NCBI GenBank assembly: GCA_030840445.1
Contig: JAVEEN010000344.1
Span: 1-38,480 of the forward strand
Direction: 5' to 3'
Length of the DNA stretch: 38,480 nt
Origin: Pseudonocardiales bacterium
Lineage (GTDB): Bacteria > Actinomycetota > Actinomycetes > Mycobacteriales > Jatrophihabitantaceae
Shown here one piece after another: positions 21,613-29,632 of this stretch; the stretch's first letter is position 1; each line of letters opens with the position of its first letter. Below the pieces are notes generated by a model. That model did not search any database. It saw only the letters and a list, made by a program, of their open reading frames with translations, and was not told the DNA's origin. Position numbers and translations under genes: made by a program.

Positions 21613-22367
21613 GTTCGGTGTGCTCGCAGGGCCATTCCTCCTCGACCGATGACTTCTGCGACGTGTGCGGAGCCCCGATCGAGGCCACGGTGGTTCTCGC
21701 CGCCGCGCCCGTGGGACCGGCCGAGTCAGCCCAACCCGCCGGACCGCCCCGACCAGCCGAACCCAAGAGATGCCCGAACTGCCAGGCGGCGAACGCCGCT
21801 GACGCCCTGTTCTGTGAGCGTTGTGGGTACGAATTCAACACCGGGCAGCTGCCGCCGCCAGCGGCATACCCGGACCCGGTATCCGGCGTCCTGGTCCCAC
21901 CGGTCGTTGCCGTTCAGCCGGGCGCTCCCGCGGCACCCGAGCTGAAAGGCGTGGCATGGGTGGCAGAAGTCTGGGTGGACCCGGACTGGTTCGCCCACCA
22001 GCAGGCCGAGGGCAGTTGCCCGACCAGCGGATTGCCCGCCGTGGTCCCGCTCATCGGGTCCCGGGCCCTGATTGGACGCCGCTCGCGGAGCCATCAGCTC
22101 AATCCCGAGATCGACTGCGCGAATGACGGCGCCATCTCCCACCGGCACGCCGAGGTGTCACTGAGGGCCGGCAGGTGGTCGGTCAAGGACCTCGGCTCGA
22201 CCAATGGCACCTATGTCGGCAAGCCCGACGGACGGTATCCCGACGACGCTCTCGTTGTGCGGCAACCGCGGGAACTTGCCGACAACGAGCGCGTCTATCT
22301 CGGTGCCTGGACCCGCATCGTCATCCGCCGCGCCACCGATCGGGAGCGCGCCCGCGCCGGCGGCTGA
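21609..22367 (+). CDS. FHA-domain phosphothreonine reader with two zinc ribbons
   Basis: Cytosolic protein of 252 residues ending the operon. Ribbon 1 uses Cys5, His9, Cys17, Cys20 and ends CDVCGAP, nearly identical to the CDVCGTP of PknG's first ribbon. Ribbon 2 uses Cys55, 58, 69, 72. After a Pro/Ala linker and a short beta region, the FHA domain (about 145-245) shows GRRSRS, SHRHAEVSL and the DLGSTNGTYV loop that binds phosphothreonine. GarA/OdhI, the classical PknG target, has an N-terminal ETTS phosphorylation motif; none is present here, so this is a reader or adaptor rather than a GarA equivalent. The ATG overlaps the VWA stop (ATGA). Confidence 0.93.
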   Translation: MSSVCSQGHSSSTDDFCDVCGAPIEATVVLAAAPVGPAESAQPAGPPRPAEPKRCPNCQAANAADALFCERCGYEFNTGQLPPPAAYPDPVSGVLVPPVVAVQPGAPAAPELKGVAWVAEVWVDPDWFAHQQAEGSCPTSGLPAVVPLIGSRALIGRRSRSHQLNPEIDCANDGAISHRHAEVSLRAGRWSVKDLGSTNGTYVGKPDGRYPDDALVVRQPRELADNERVYLGAWTRIVIRRATDRERARAGG

Positions 22368-22459
22368 CCCGCGCTGGCAGCGAGCTGAGATTACCGGCAA
22401 CAAACCGATTTCGACGCTTACAGTGTTACAAAGGCCAAGTTCGATGGTGGGTGGTCGGG

Positions 22460-22873
22460 ATGGGCGATTCGGAATCCAGCCGGCAGGACGCGTCCGTGCT
22501 GCGTATCGGCAATGCGGAACGGGAGCAGGCGGTAAACCTCCTGGGTGAGCATTTCGCCTCCGGGCGCCTGGACGCCGACGAATTCGATGAGCGGGTCGCC
22601 CGGGCCTACCGGGCCAAGATCGAGCATGATCTGCAGCCCCTCTTCGCCGATCTGCCCGCGCCCCGTCCAGTCCGGCCAGTAGTCCCACCGGCTCGACCTG
22701 CCGCCCTGCATACTCGGCGCTCGATCGTGCCGGTGCTGATCTTGATGGTGCTGATCGTCGCCACCGTGGGCTGGGTAGCGCGCGAGCGGGTTCCGCCGCT
22801 CTTCATCTTCCCGCTGATCTGGCTGTTCTGGGCGCGCCGCCGTTCCGGGACGTTTCCCGGCCGCCGCCGATGA
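22460..22873 (+). CDS. DUF1707-domain membrane protein
   Basis: Small membrane protein of about 137 residues. The N-terminal LRIGNAEREQAVNLLGEHFA then SGRLDADEFDERVARAYRAK and LFADLP is a clear DUF1707 module, a short SHOCT-like helical domain common at the N-terminus of actinobacterial membrane proteins. Two hydrophobic helices follow (IVPVLILMVLIVATVGWVA and PPLFIFPLIWLFW) with an Arg-rich cytoplasmic end. I choose the ATG at 22460; an in-frame GTG at 22451 is possible, and neither has a strong Shine-Dalgarno. A TACAGT -10-like box lies at 22419-22424, so it may have its own promoter separate from the pknG operon, which ends 92 nt upstream. Function unknown. Confidence 0.8.
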   Translation: MGDSESSRQDASVLRIGNAEREQAVNLLGEHFASGRLDADEFDERVARAYRAKIEHDLQPLFADLPAPRPVRPVVPPARPAALHTRRSIVPVLILMVLIVATVGWVARERVPPLFIFPLIWLFWARRRSGTFPGRRR

Positions 22874-22943
22874 CTGGCGCCCGCCGCCGGTGGATCTACC
22901 GATCCGGGGAGAGAATGTCGGTGGCTGCGGGTACACCTGAGGT

Positions 22944-24605
22944 ATGACCGAAAAGCCCACAGACCCTGGCAAGTCCGACCCTGGCAAGTCCGACCCTGGC
23001 CGCACCGGCGATCCCCTCCGTGACCTGGAATTGCGCCCGCTACCGGGCAGCGAACGCGAACCAGTCCGCGGGATGGTCCCGGCAGCGACCGCGGTACCGC
23101 CCGATGAGCCCATCGAAGCGACCCTGATCCTGCGTCGCCGAGCCGAGGTGCCCGACGAAGCCCTGACGGCCCCACTGCCGCAACCGGAGTTCGCGGCCAG
23201 GTACGGTGCCGATCCAGCTGACCTCGAGTTGGTCACCGGCACCCTCGAGGGACTGGGGGCGCGGGTTCTCGAGGCCGACGCGGCCACCCGTCGGGTACGG
23301 GTGGCGGGAGACGCCCACCTGCTGAGCCGCATCTTCGGCACGACGCTGGATCGGGTAGCAAGTCCCGATCCGACCGGCGGCACCGTCGTCACCCATCGCC
23401 AGCGGACCGGCGGTCTGAGCGTGCCAGCCGCCCTCGATGGGGTGGTGACGGCAGTGCTGGGCCTCGACGACCGGCCGCAGTCACGAGCCCAGTTCCGGAT
23501 TGCGCCGGCCGCCGCGGTGACTGCCGGCTATACCCCGCTCGAGCTGGGCAGGATCTACCGGTTCCCACCCGGCACCGACGGCAGTGGCCAGACGATCGCC
23601 ATCATCGAGTTGGGCGGCGGCTTCGATCAGGCCGATCTGAACAGCTATTTCTCCGGCCTGGGCATGACCGGTCCGGTGGTGACCGCCGTGGGCGTGGACG
23701 GCGCCGCGAACCAGCCCGGTCAGGATCCCAACGGTGCCGACGGCGAGGTGCTGCTGGACATCGAGGTAGCTGGTGCCCTGGCGCCGGCCGCCTCCATCCT
23801 GGTCTACTTCGCGCCCAACACCGATGCCGGCTTCGTCGACGCGGTGGCCCAGGCCGCACATGCCGACCCGACGCCGGCCGCGATCAGCATCAGCTGGGGT
23901 CAGAACGAGGACCAATGGACGGCGCAGGCCCGTACCGCATTCGACCAGGCGCTGATCGACGCCAGCGCGCTCGGGGTTACCGTGACGGCCGCCGCCGGTG
24001 ATGACGGCAGCACAGACCGCGCCACAGACGGCCGGGCACACGTCGATTTCCCGGCATCCAGTCCGCACGCGCTGGCTTGCGGCGGCACCAAGTTGCTGGC
24101 CGACGCCAGCACCGCGACGGTGACCTCGGAGACGGTGTGGAACAACGGGACGGGTCAGGGCGCCACCGGTGGTGGGGTCAGCGACGCGTTCGATCTCCCC
24201 AGCTGGCAGCAGAATGCAGGCGTTCCCAAGCTGAGCGGCACCGCCGGCAAGGCAGGGCGAGGAGTTCCGGACGTCGCCGGGGACGCCGATCCGCGGACCG
24301 GCTACCGGGTCCGAGTCGACGGCGCCGACTTGGTCATCGGTGGTACCAGTGCCGTGTCCCCGCTGTGGGCCGCCCTGGTGGCCCGGCTGGTCCAGGCGAC
24401 CGGACGCAAGCTTGGTCTGCTGCAACCGCTGCTGTACAGAGCCACCACGGCGGGGACCGCCGCCACGGGGTTTCGCGACATCACCTCAGGTAACAACGGC
24501 GCCTACCCAGCGGGCCCGGGTTGGGACGCTTGCACCGGCCTCGGCGTCCCCGACGGGGTCCGGCTGCTCGAGGTTCTGCAGAACGGGGCGAGCGTCGTCA
24601 CATAG
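22944..24605 (+). CDS. S53-family (kumamolisin-like) serine-carboxyl peptidase
   Basis: Acid-active endopeptidase precursor of 553 residues. Residues about 50-180 are the activation prodomain. The catalytic domain has Glu268 and Asp272 (GEVLLDIEVAG), the oxyanion-hole Asp in AAGDDGS (353/354) and the nucleophile Ser469 in GGTSAVSPLW. The Ca-binding C-terminal region (FRDITSGNNGAYPAGPGWDA) is present, so it should be active. There is no hydrophobic signal peptide: it begins with an acidic, repeated Asp-Pro-Gly-Lys-Ser segment. Some thermoacidophilic sedolisins also lack a classical signal, so export is uncertain. The start ATG is at 22944. Its stop codon overlaps the probable -10 box of the helicase gene. 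Confidence 0.93.
   Translation: MTEKPTDPGKSDPGKSDPGRTGDPLRDLELRPLPGSEREPVRGMVPAATAVPPDEPIEATLILRRRAEVPDEALTAPLPQPEFAARYGADPADLELVTGTLEGLGARVLEADAATRRVRVAGDAHLLSRIFGTTLDRVASPDPTGGTVVTHRQRTGGLSVPAALDGVVTAVLGLDDRPQSRAQFRIAPAAAVTAGYTPLELGRIYRFPPGTDGSGQTIAIIELGGGFDQADLNSYFSGLGMTGPVVTAVGVDGAANQPGQDPNGADGEVLLDIEVAGALAPAASILVYFAPNTDAGFVDAVAQAAHADPTPAAISISWGQNEDQWTAQARTAFDQALIDASALGVTVTAAAGDDGSTDRATDGRAHVDFPASSPHALACGGTKLLADASTATVTSETVWNNGTGQGATGGGVSDAFDLPSWQQNAGVPKLSGTAGKAGRGVPDVAGDADPRTGYRVRVDGADLVIGGTSAVSPLWAALVARLVQATGRKLGLLQPLLYRATTAGTAATGFRDITSGNNGAYPAGPGWDACTGLGVPDGVRLLEVLQNGASVVT
22962..23000 (+). repeat. 15-bp tandem repeat at the start of the S53 peptidase gene
   Basis: GACCCTGGCAAGTCC occurs at 22962-22976 and 22977-22991, followed by a 9-bp partial copy to 23000. 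It encodes Asp-Pro-Gly-Lys-Ser repeats in the flexible N-terminus. Perfect identity suggests a recent, slippage-prone expansion. Confidence 0.85.
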
Positions 24606-24608
24606 GGT
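24603..24608 (+). promoter_or_regulatory. Candidate -10 box for the helicase, overlapping the peptidase stop
   Basis: TAGGGT ends exactly 6 nt before the GTG at 24615. Its first three bases are the TAG stop of the S53 peptidase gene. The spacing suggests a leaderless helicase mRNA with its own promoter, despite the 9-nt gap between genes. Confidence 0.4.
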
Positions 24609-24614
24609 TGCCGG

Positions 24615-27158
24615 GTGACCGACACTGGGCTGAGCCTGGCCCAGCTGCTCGATGGCGGACCGGCAGGCGAGTCAGACCCCGATGCGGTCTACGAGGCGTT
24701 CAGTCAATGGGTCGAGGCCCGCGGGCTCGAGCTCTACCCAGCCCAGTCCGAGGCATTGATCGAGATCGTGTCGGGCTCGAACGTCATCCTTTCCACGCCG
24801 ACCGGTTCAGGCAAATCCCTGGTCGCGACCGGAGCGCACTTCGCTGCGGCAAGCGCTGGACGCCGCAGCTTCTACACCGCTCCGATCAAGGCGCTGGTGA
24901 GCGAGAAGTTCTTCGACTTGTGTGCCATCTTCGACGCCAGCCGGGTCGGCATGATGACGGGTGACGCCAGCGTGAATCCGGCGGCCGAGATCATCTGCTG
25001 TACCGCAGAGGTACTGGCCAATCTCGCGCTGCGTGAAGGCCCGGCCGCCGACATCGGGTTCGTCATCATGGATGAGTTCCACTACTACGGCGACCCGGAC
25101 CGCGGCTGGGCCTGGCAGATTCCGCTACTGGAACTGACTAAGGCCCAGTTTCTGCTGATGTCGGCCACGCTGGGGGATGTGGACTTCTTCGCCGGAGACC
25201 TCACCCGCCGAACCGGACGGCACACGGCGGTGGTGACCTCGGTCGATCGACCGGTGCCGCTGCACCACTATTACGCGGTTACCGCGCTGCACGAGACCAT
25301 CACCGATCTGCTACAGACCCACCAGGCTCCGATCTACATCGTGCACTTCACGCAGGCGTCGGCCCTGGAGCAGGCCCAGGCGTTGATGAGCGTCAACGTG
25401 GCGACCCGGGCCGAGAAGGACCTGATCGCCCAGGCCATTGGCGACTTCCGGTTCTCCTCCGGCTTCGGCAAGGTGCTGTCGCGGTTGGTGCGGCACGGCA
25501 TCGGGGTGCACCACGCGGGCATGCTGCCGAAGTATCGCCGGCTCGTCGAGAAGCTCGCCCAAGCCGGCCATCTCAAAGTCATCTGTGGCACGGACACGCT
25601 CGGTGTCGGCATCAATGTGCCCATCCGTACCGTGGTCTTCTCGTCCCTGAGCAAATACGACGGCAGCCGGACCCGTCAGTTGCAGGTGCGCGAGTTCCAC
25701 CAGATCGCCGGCCGAGCGGGCCGGGCCGGTTTCGACACGGCTGGCACCGTGGTCGTGCAGGCGCCCGAATACGAGGTCGAGAATGTCAGGCTGTTGGCCA
25801 AGGCCGGGGACGATGAGAAGAAGCGCCGCCGGGTCCAGCGCAAGAAGCCACCCGAAGGTTTCGTGTCCTGGAGCAAGGCCACCCACGATCGGCTGATCGC
25901 GGCCCCGCCAGAGCCGCTGACCTCGCACTTCCGGGTCTCCCACGCCATGCTGCTCAACGTGATCGCCCGTCCGGGCGATGCCTTCGCTGCTATGCGGCAA
26001 CTGCTCTGGGACAACCATGAGCCGGTCTCCCGGCGGCGACGCCACGTCCGCGAGGCCATCCAGGGCTACCGGTCACTGTTGGCCGCCGGGGTCATCGAGC
26101 GGCTCGACCCGCCGGACGAGACCGGCCGCACGGTGCGCCTCACCGTCGATCTGCCCATGAACTTCGCGCTCAACCAGCCGCTGTCAACCTTTGCCCTGGC
26201 GGCCATCGAGGTGCTGGACGCGGAATCCGAGACGTTCGCGCTCGACGTGCTGTCGGTGATCGAGGCGACGCTGGAGAACCCTCGGCAGATCCTGTCGTCC
26301 CAGCAGTACAAGGCTCGCGGCGAAGCGGTGGCCGCCATGAAGGCCGACGGTATCGAGTACGACGAGCGGATGGAGCTGCTCGACGAGGTGTCCTATCCCA
26401 AGCCGCTGGCCGAGTTCCTGGACGCCACGTTCGCCATCTACCTCCGTCGCCACCCCTGGTTGACCGACTTCGAGCTGTCCCCCAAGTCCGTGGTGCGTGA
26501 AATGTGGGAACGGGCCATGACCTTCACCGAATACGTCTCCTCCTACGGACTGACGAGATCGGAAGGTCTGGTGTTGAGGTATCTCAGCGACGCCTATCGC
26601 GCGTTGCGGGCCGGCGTCCCGGCCTCGGGCCGGACCGAAACCGTCGAGGACCTGACCGAGTGGTTGGGCGAGGTCGTTCGGCAGGTCGACTCGAGTCTGC
26701 TCGACGAATGGGAGCAGCTCACCGCATTCGACCCGTCGGCGGTCGGTGGCGCGGCCCTCGGTCGCGAGGTCGCGCCACCCACCCGCCGGCTAACCGCCAA
26801 CGTCCGGGCCTTCACCGTCCTGGTGCGTAATGCCATGTTCCGCCGCGTGGAGCTGGCCGCTCGCCGCCGCTACGACGAACTCGGCGAGCTGGACGCCGCG
26901 GTCGGTTGGGACGCCGAGAACTGGGCGCAGGCATTGGCGGAGTACTTCGACGAATACGACCGGATCGGCATCGCCGCCGACGCCCGCAGCCCCGCGTTGT
27001 TACATGTGACGGTGGAACCGGGCCGATGGATCGTCCGGCAGGTCTTCGACGACCCGGACGACGACCACGACTGGGGCATCGCCGCGACGATCGACCTCGC
27101 CGCCAGCGACGAGGCGGGCGAGGCGATCGTGCGGGTCACCGACGTCAACCGCTGGTAG
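24615..27158 (+). CDS. Ski2-like DExH RNA helicase with DUF3516-type C-terminus
   Basis: Superfamily 2 helicase of 847 residues related to Ski2/Mtr4-type RNA helicases. Motif I is TPTGSGKS (61-68), motif II DEFH (153-156), motif III SATL and motif VI HQIAGRAGRAG, all intact. From about residue 450 the protein matches, by its layout and conserved stretches (for example LSVIEATLENPRQIL), the actinobacterial DUF3516 type. It probably acts on structured RNA in turnover or ribosome metabolism, but no specific role is established here. The GTG start is chosen because of the TAGGGT box 6 nt upstream and the lack of a Shine-Dalgarno. The C-terminal tail is very acidic. Confidence 0.93.
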   Translation: MTDTGLSLAQLLDGGPAGESDPDAVYEAFSQWVEARGLELYPAQSEALIEIVSGSNVILSTPTGSGKSLVATGAHFAAASAGRRSFYTAPIKALVSEKFFDLCAIFDASRVGMMTGDASVNPAAEIICCTAEVLANLALREGPAADIGFVIMDEFHYYGDPDRGWAWQIPLLELTKAQFLLMSATLGDVDFFAGDLTRRTGRHTAVVTSVDRPVPLHHYYAVTALHETITDLLQTHQAPIYIVHFTQASALEQAQALMSVNVATRAEKDLIAQAIGDFRFSSGFGKVLSRLVRHGIGVHHAGMLPKYRRLVEKLAQAGHLKVICGTDTLGVGINVPIRTVVFSSLSKYDGSRTRQLQVREFHQIAGRAGRAGFDTAGTVVVQAPEYEVENVRLLAKAGDDEKKRRRVQRKKPPEGFVSWSKATHDRLIAAPPEPLTSHFRVSHAMLLNVIARPGDAFAAMRQLLWDNHEPVSRRRRHVREAIQGYRSLLAAGVIERLDPPDETGRTVRLTVDLPMNFALNQPLSTFALAAIEVLDAESETFALDVLSVIEATLENPRQILSSQQYKARGEAVAAMKADGIEYDERMELLDEVSYPKPLAEFLDATFAIYLRRHPWLTDFELSPKSVVREMWERAMTFTEYVSSYGLTRSEGLVLRYLSDAYRALRAGVPASGRTETVEDLTEWLGEVVRQVDSSLLDEWEQLTAFDPSAVGGAALGREVAPPTRRLTANVRAFTVLVRNAMFRRVELAARRRYDELGELDAAVGWDAENWAQALAEYFDEYDRIGIAADARSPALLHVTVEPGRWIVRQVFDDPDDDHDWGIAATIDLAASDEAGEAIVRVTDVNRW

Positions 27159-27192
27159 CGGCAGCCAGCAGCCCGCGGCGCGCGGGTGGGGG

Positions 27193-27198
27193 CAGAAT
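27193..27198 (+). promoter_or_regulatory. Candidate -10 box for the DUF427 gene
   Basis: CAGAAT (nAnnnT) ends 7 nt before the GTG at 27206. The GAGGA sequence between is too close to the start to act as a normal Shine-Dalgarno, so a leaderless start is likely. Confidence 0.4.
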
Positions 27199-27205
27199 CG
27201 AGGAC

Positions 27206-28006
27206 GTGACCACCTCCAGCTCCGACGCAGCCGCCAGCAACCCGAACGACTACCCGAGGGTGCTGGTCCGCCCGAATCACGTCGAGCGGGTGCCACGCCG
27301 GATTCGCGCAGTCCTGGCGGGTGAAACCATCCTCGACACCACGTTCGCCCACTATGTGTGGGAACTGCCGTTCTACCCGCAGTACTACCTGCCCCTTGAC
27401 TCGATCAGCGCCGAATACCTCGTAGACGACGGCGTGATCGAGCAGACGCCGCGGGGCAGGGTCCGGGTCTGTTCGCTGGTCGTGGGAACCGCGCGCCGTC
27501 CGGGCGCGGCACGAGTACTCGATGAGTCCACGATCACCGGACTCTCCGCCACCGTGCATCTGGACTGGGCCGCGGTGGATGCCTGGTACGAGGAGGACGA
27601 GCGGGTCTTCGTGCACCCTCGAGATCCCTATACCCGCGTCGATGCCCTGCGTTCGACGCGGACCGTCCGGGTGGAACTCGACGGGGTGGTCCTGGCCGAG
27701 TCGTCCTCACCGGTCATGGTCTTCGAGACCGGCCTGCCGACCCGCTACTACGTCAACCGGACCGAGGTGAACTGGCAGTACCTGACCCCGACGGACACCG
27801 AGACGTCCTGTCCTTACAAGGGAACCACTTCGGGATACTGGTCCGCACAGGTCAACGGTGTCACCTACGACGACCTGGTCTGGAGCTATGACTTCCCCAC
27901 CCGGGATCTGTTACCGATCGCCGGGCTCGTCGCCTTCTACAACGAAAAGGTCGACCTCGTTCTCGATGGCCGGGCGTTGCCGCGGCCCCGCACCCACTTC
28001 AGCTGA
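27206..28006 (+). CDS. DUF427-domain protein with two repeats
   Basis: Cytosolic protein of 266 residues containing two DUF427-like beta-rich units. The first (about 20-125) begins RVLVRPNHVERVPRRIRAVL and holds ELPFYPQYYLPLDSI. The second (about 140-245) has VRVELDGVVLAESSSPVMVF, RYYVNRTEVNWQYL and the family's CPYKGTTSGYWSAQVNG. The repeated ligand-like Cys/Lys/Gly motif is intact only in the second unit. The function of DUF427 is unknown. The GTG start at 27206 follows a -10-like box by 7 nt. It is convergent with, and overlaps by 8 bp, the permease gene on the other strand. Confidence 0.88.
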   Translation: MTTSSSDAAASNPNDYPRVLVRPNHVERVPRRIRAVLAGETILDTTFAHYVWELPFYPQYYLPLDSISAEYLVDDGVIEQTPRGRVRVCSLVVGTARRPGAARVLDESTITGLSATVHLDWAAVDAWYEEDERVFVHPRDPYTRVDALRSTRTVRVELDGVVLAESSSPVMVFETGLPTRYYVNRTEVNWQYLTPTDTETSCPYKGTTSGYWSAQVNGVTYDDLVWSYDFPTRDLLPIAGLVAFYNEKVDLVLDGRALPRPRTHFS

Positions 28007-29279
28007 TCCGGCGCCGTCGACGCCCCGCAGGCAGAAACAGCCACAGCACAGCACCGACGATCAGGACGGCCGCGCCGGCCAGGACGGAGGCCCAGGGCAG
28101 CGTGAACGCCATGACCAGGCAGCCGGCGGCGCCTAGGACCGGCAACCAGCGGGGCGGCCGCCTTTCGGCGTCGGTCAGGGTCATGGCAGCTGCGTTGGCG
28201 ATCGCGTAGTAACAGAGGACGGCGAAGGAGGAGAAGCCGATCGCACCCCGGAGATCCACGGTCGCCACGAGCACGATCACCACGGCGGCCACGGCCAGTT
28301 CGGCCCGATGCGGCACGCCGAACCTGGGGTGAACTGCGTTCAATGACGTAGGCAGGAGCCCGTCCCGCGCCATCGCCAGCGTGGTGCGGGAGACCCCGAG
28401 GATGAGAGCGAGCAGCGAACCGAGGGCGGCGATGGCACCCCCGACCTGCACAGCGGGTGCCAGTTCGGACAGCGAACCGGCCCGTACCGCAGCCCGCAGC
28501 GGAGAGGCCGTTGCGGCCAGCCCGGCCGGCCCGGCCGCCGCCAGTGCCGATACGGCCACCATGGCATATACGGCCAGGGCTATGCCCAACGCGATCGCAA
28601 TGGCGCGCGGAATGGTCCGGGCGGGATCGCGGACCTCCTCGCCGAGCGTGGCGATCCGGGCGTAGCCGGCGAACGCGAAGAACAGCAACCCGGCCGACTG
28701 GAGCACGCCGTAGGCAGTTCCGCCGGGGAAGGGCGATAGGTGATCGGCCCGGACTGCGCCGCCGCCCAGGCAGGCGATCACCACCAGGGCCAATGCGGCC
28801 AGGGTGATCAGCACGATCGCCCGGGTCAGCCAGGCCGACTTCTGAACGCCCAGATAGTTGACCGCGGTCAGAGCGGCTACGGCGGCGACGCCGACCAGCC
28901 GGACGTGTCCGGGCGCGGCGTAGGAGGCGAAGGTGAGCGCCATCGCCGCACAGCTGGACGTCTTGCCGACGATGAAACCCCAGCCCGCCAGATAGCCCCA
29001 GAAGACGCCGAGTCGTTGCCGTCCGTAGACGTAAGTGCCGCCGGACTGCGGATAGATCGCCGCCAACCGGGCCGAGGAGGTGGCGTTGCAGTAGGCGATG
29101 ACCGCCGCTATCGCGAGTCCGATCAGGAGGCCGGCTCCGGCGGCTCTCGCGGCAGGACCGAAGGCGGCGAACACCCCAGCGCCGAGCATGGATCCCAGAC
29201 CGATCACGACGGCGTCGAACAGACCCAGCCGGCGGGCCAGTGGCGGTGCGGTGGACACGGTAGCCCCGATGTTCGTCAC
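27999..29279 (-). CDS. APC-superfamily amino acid/polyamine permease
   Basis: Secondary transporter of 426 residues with about twelve membrane helices. GLGSMLGAGVFAAFGPAARA is the signature first helix of the amino acid-polyamine-organocation family, with its unwound Gly-rich segment. FFAFAGYARIATLGEEVRDP is the conserved helix 6 region. The C-terminus is Arg-rich and cytoplasmic. The GTG start overlaps the stop of the small acetyltransferase gene as GTGA, so the two are translationally coupled. The substrate is unknown. It ends 8 bp inside the convergent DUF427 gene. Confidence 0.92.
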   Translation of the reverse strand: MTNIGATVSTAPPLARRLGLFDAVVIGLGSMLGAGVFAAFGPAARAAGAGLLIGLAIAAVIAYCNATSSARLAAIYPQSGGTYVYGRQRLGVFWGYLAGWGFIVGKTSSCAAMALTFASYAAPGHVRLVGVAAVAALTAVNYLGVQKSAWLTRAIVLITLAALALVVIACLGGGAVRADHLSPFPGGTAYGVLQSAGLLFFAFAGYARIATLGEEVRDPARTIPRAIAIALGIALAVYAMVAVSALAAAGPAGLAATASPLRAAVRAGSLSELAPAVQVGGAIAALGSLLALILGVSRTTLAMARDGLLPTSLNAVHPRFGVPHRAELAVAAVVIVLVATVDLRGAIGFSSFAVLCYYAIANAAAMTLTDAERRPPRWLPVLGAAGCLVMAFTLPWASVLAGAAVLIVGAVLWLFLPAGRRRRRIS

Positions 29280-29599
29280 AGCAGGTCGAACGGGCCCCGT
29301 TGGTCGGCAGGCACCAGCTCTACATAGTCCGGGTGCTTGGCGATGAAGGCACGGACGAACGGGCAGTACGGCAGCACCGAGATGCCGCGAGCCCGCATCG
29401 AGTCCAGCGCGCCCTGGATGAGTTGAGACGCCAGGCCGCGGTGCTCGAAGTCGGGCGAAATCTCGGTGTGTACGAAGGAGTAGAGCTCAGGACTGCGAAC
29501 CCGGTACACCGTGAAGCCGGCCAATACTCCGCCGAGATGGATCTCGAAGCGGGTAACGGCGGTGTTCTCGACGATCTCGACCTCGGTCTCGGTGGCCAC
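29276..29599 (-). CDS. Small GNAT-fold acetyltransferase (YjdJ/NATD1 type)
   Basis: Minimal GCN5-like acetyltransferase fold of 107 residues. The pattern FEIHLGGVLAGFTVYR, then HTEISPDFEHRGLASQLIQG, then SVLPYCPFVRAFIAKHPDY is the hallmark of the short YjdJ/NATD1 family, with the acetyl-CoA loop RGLASQ and the conserved Cys. The start is GTG at 29599. It is first in a two-gene minus-strand operon with the permease (GTGA overlap), and is divergent from the ABC ATPase gene, only 33 nt away. The substrate is unknown. Confidence 0.9.
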   Translation of the reverse strand: MATETEVEIVENTAVTRFEIHLGGVLAGFTVYRVRSPELYSFVHTEISPDFEHRGLASQLIQGALDSMRARGISVLPYCPFVRAFIAKHPDYVELVPADQRGPFDLL

Positions 29600-29632
29600 C
29601 GGAACACAGTAGCTTCATGAGAGCATGAGCCC

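Noticed and set aside
11497-22367. Classical tellurite-resistance (ter) operon
   Set aside because: No TerD/TerC-type genes are present. TelA and VWA alone do not make a ter operon, and the GlnX-GlnH-PknG core points to amino-acid-linked signalling.
21609-22367. GarA/OdhI
   Set aside because: Too long (252 residues), has zinc ribbons and lacks the ETTS-type phosphorylation motif.
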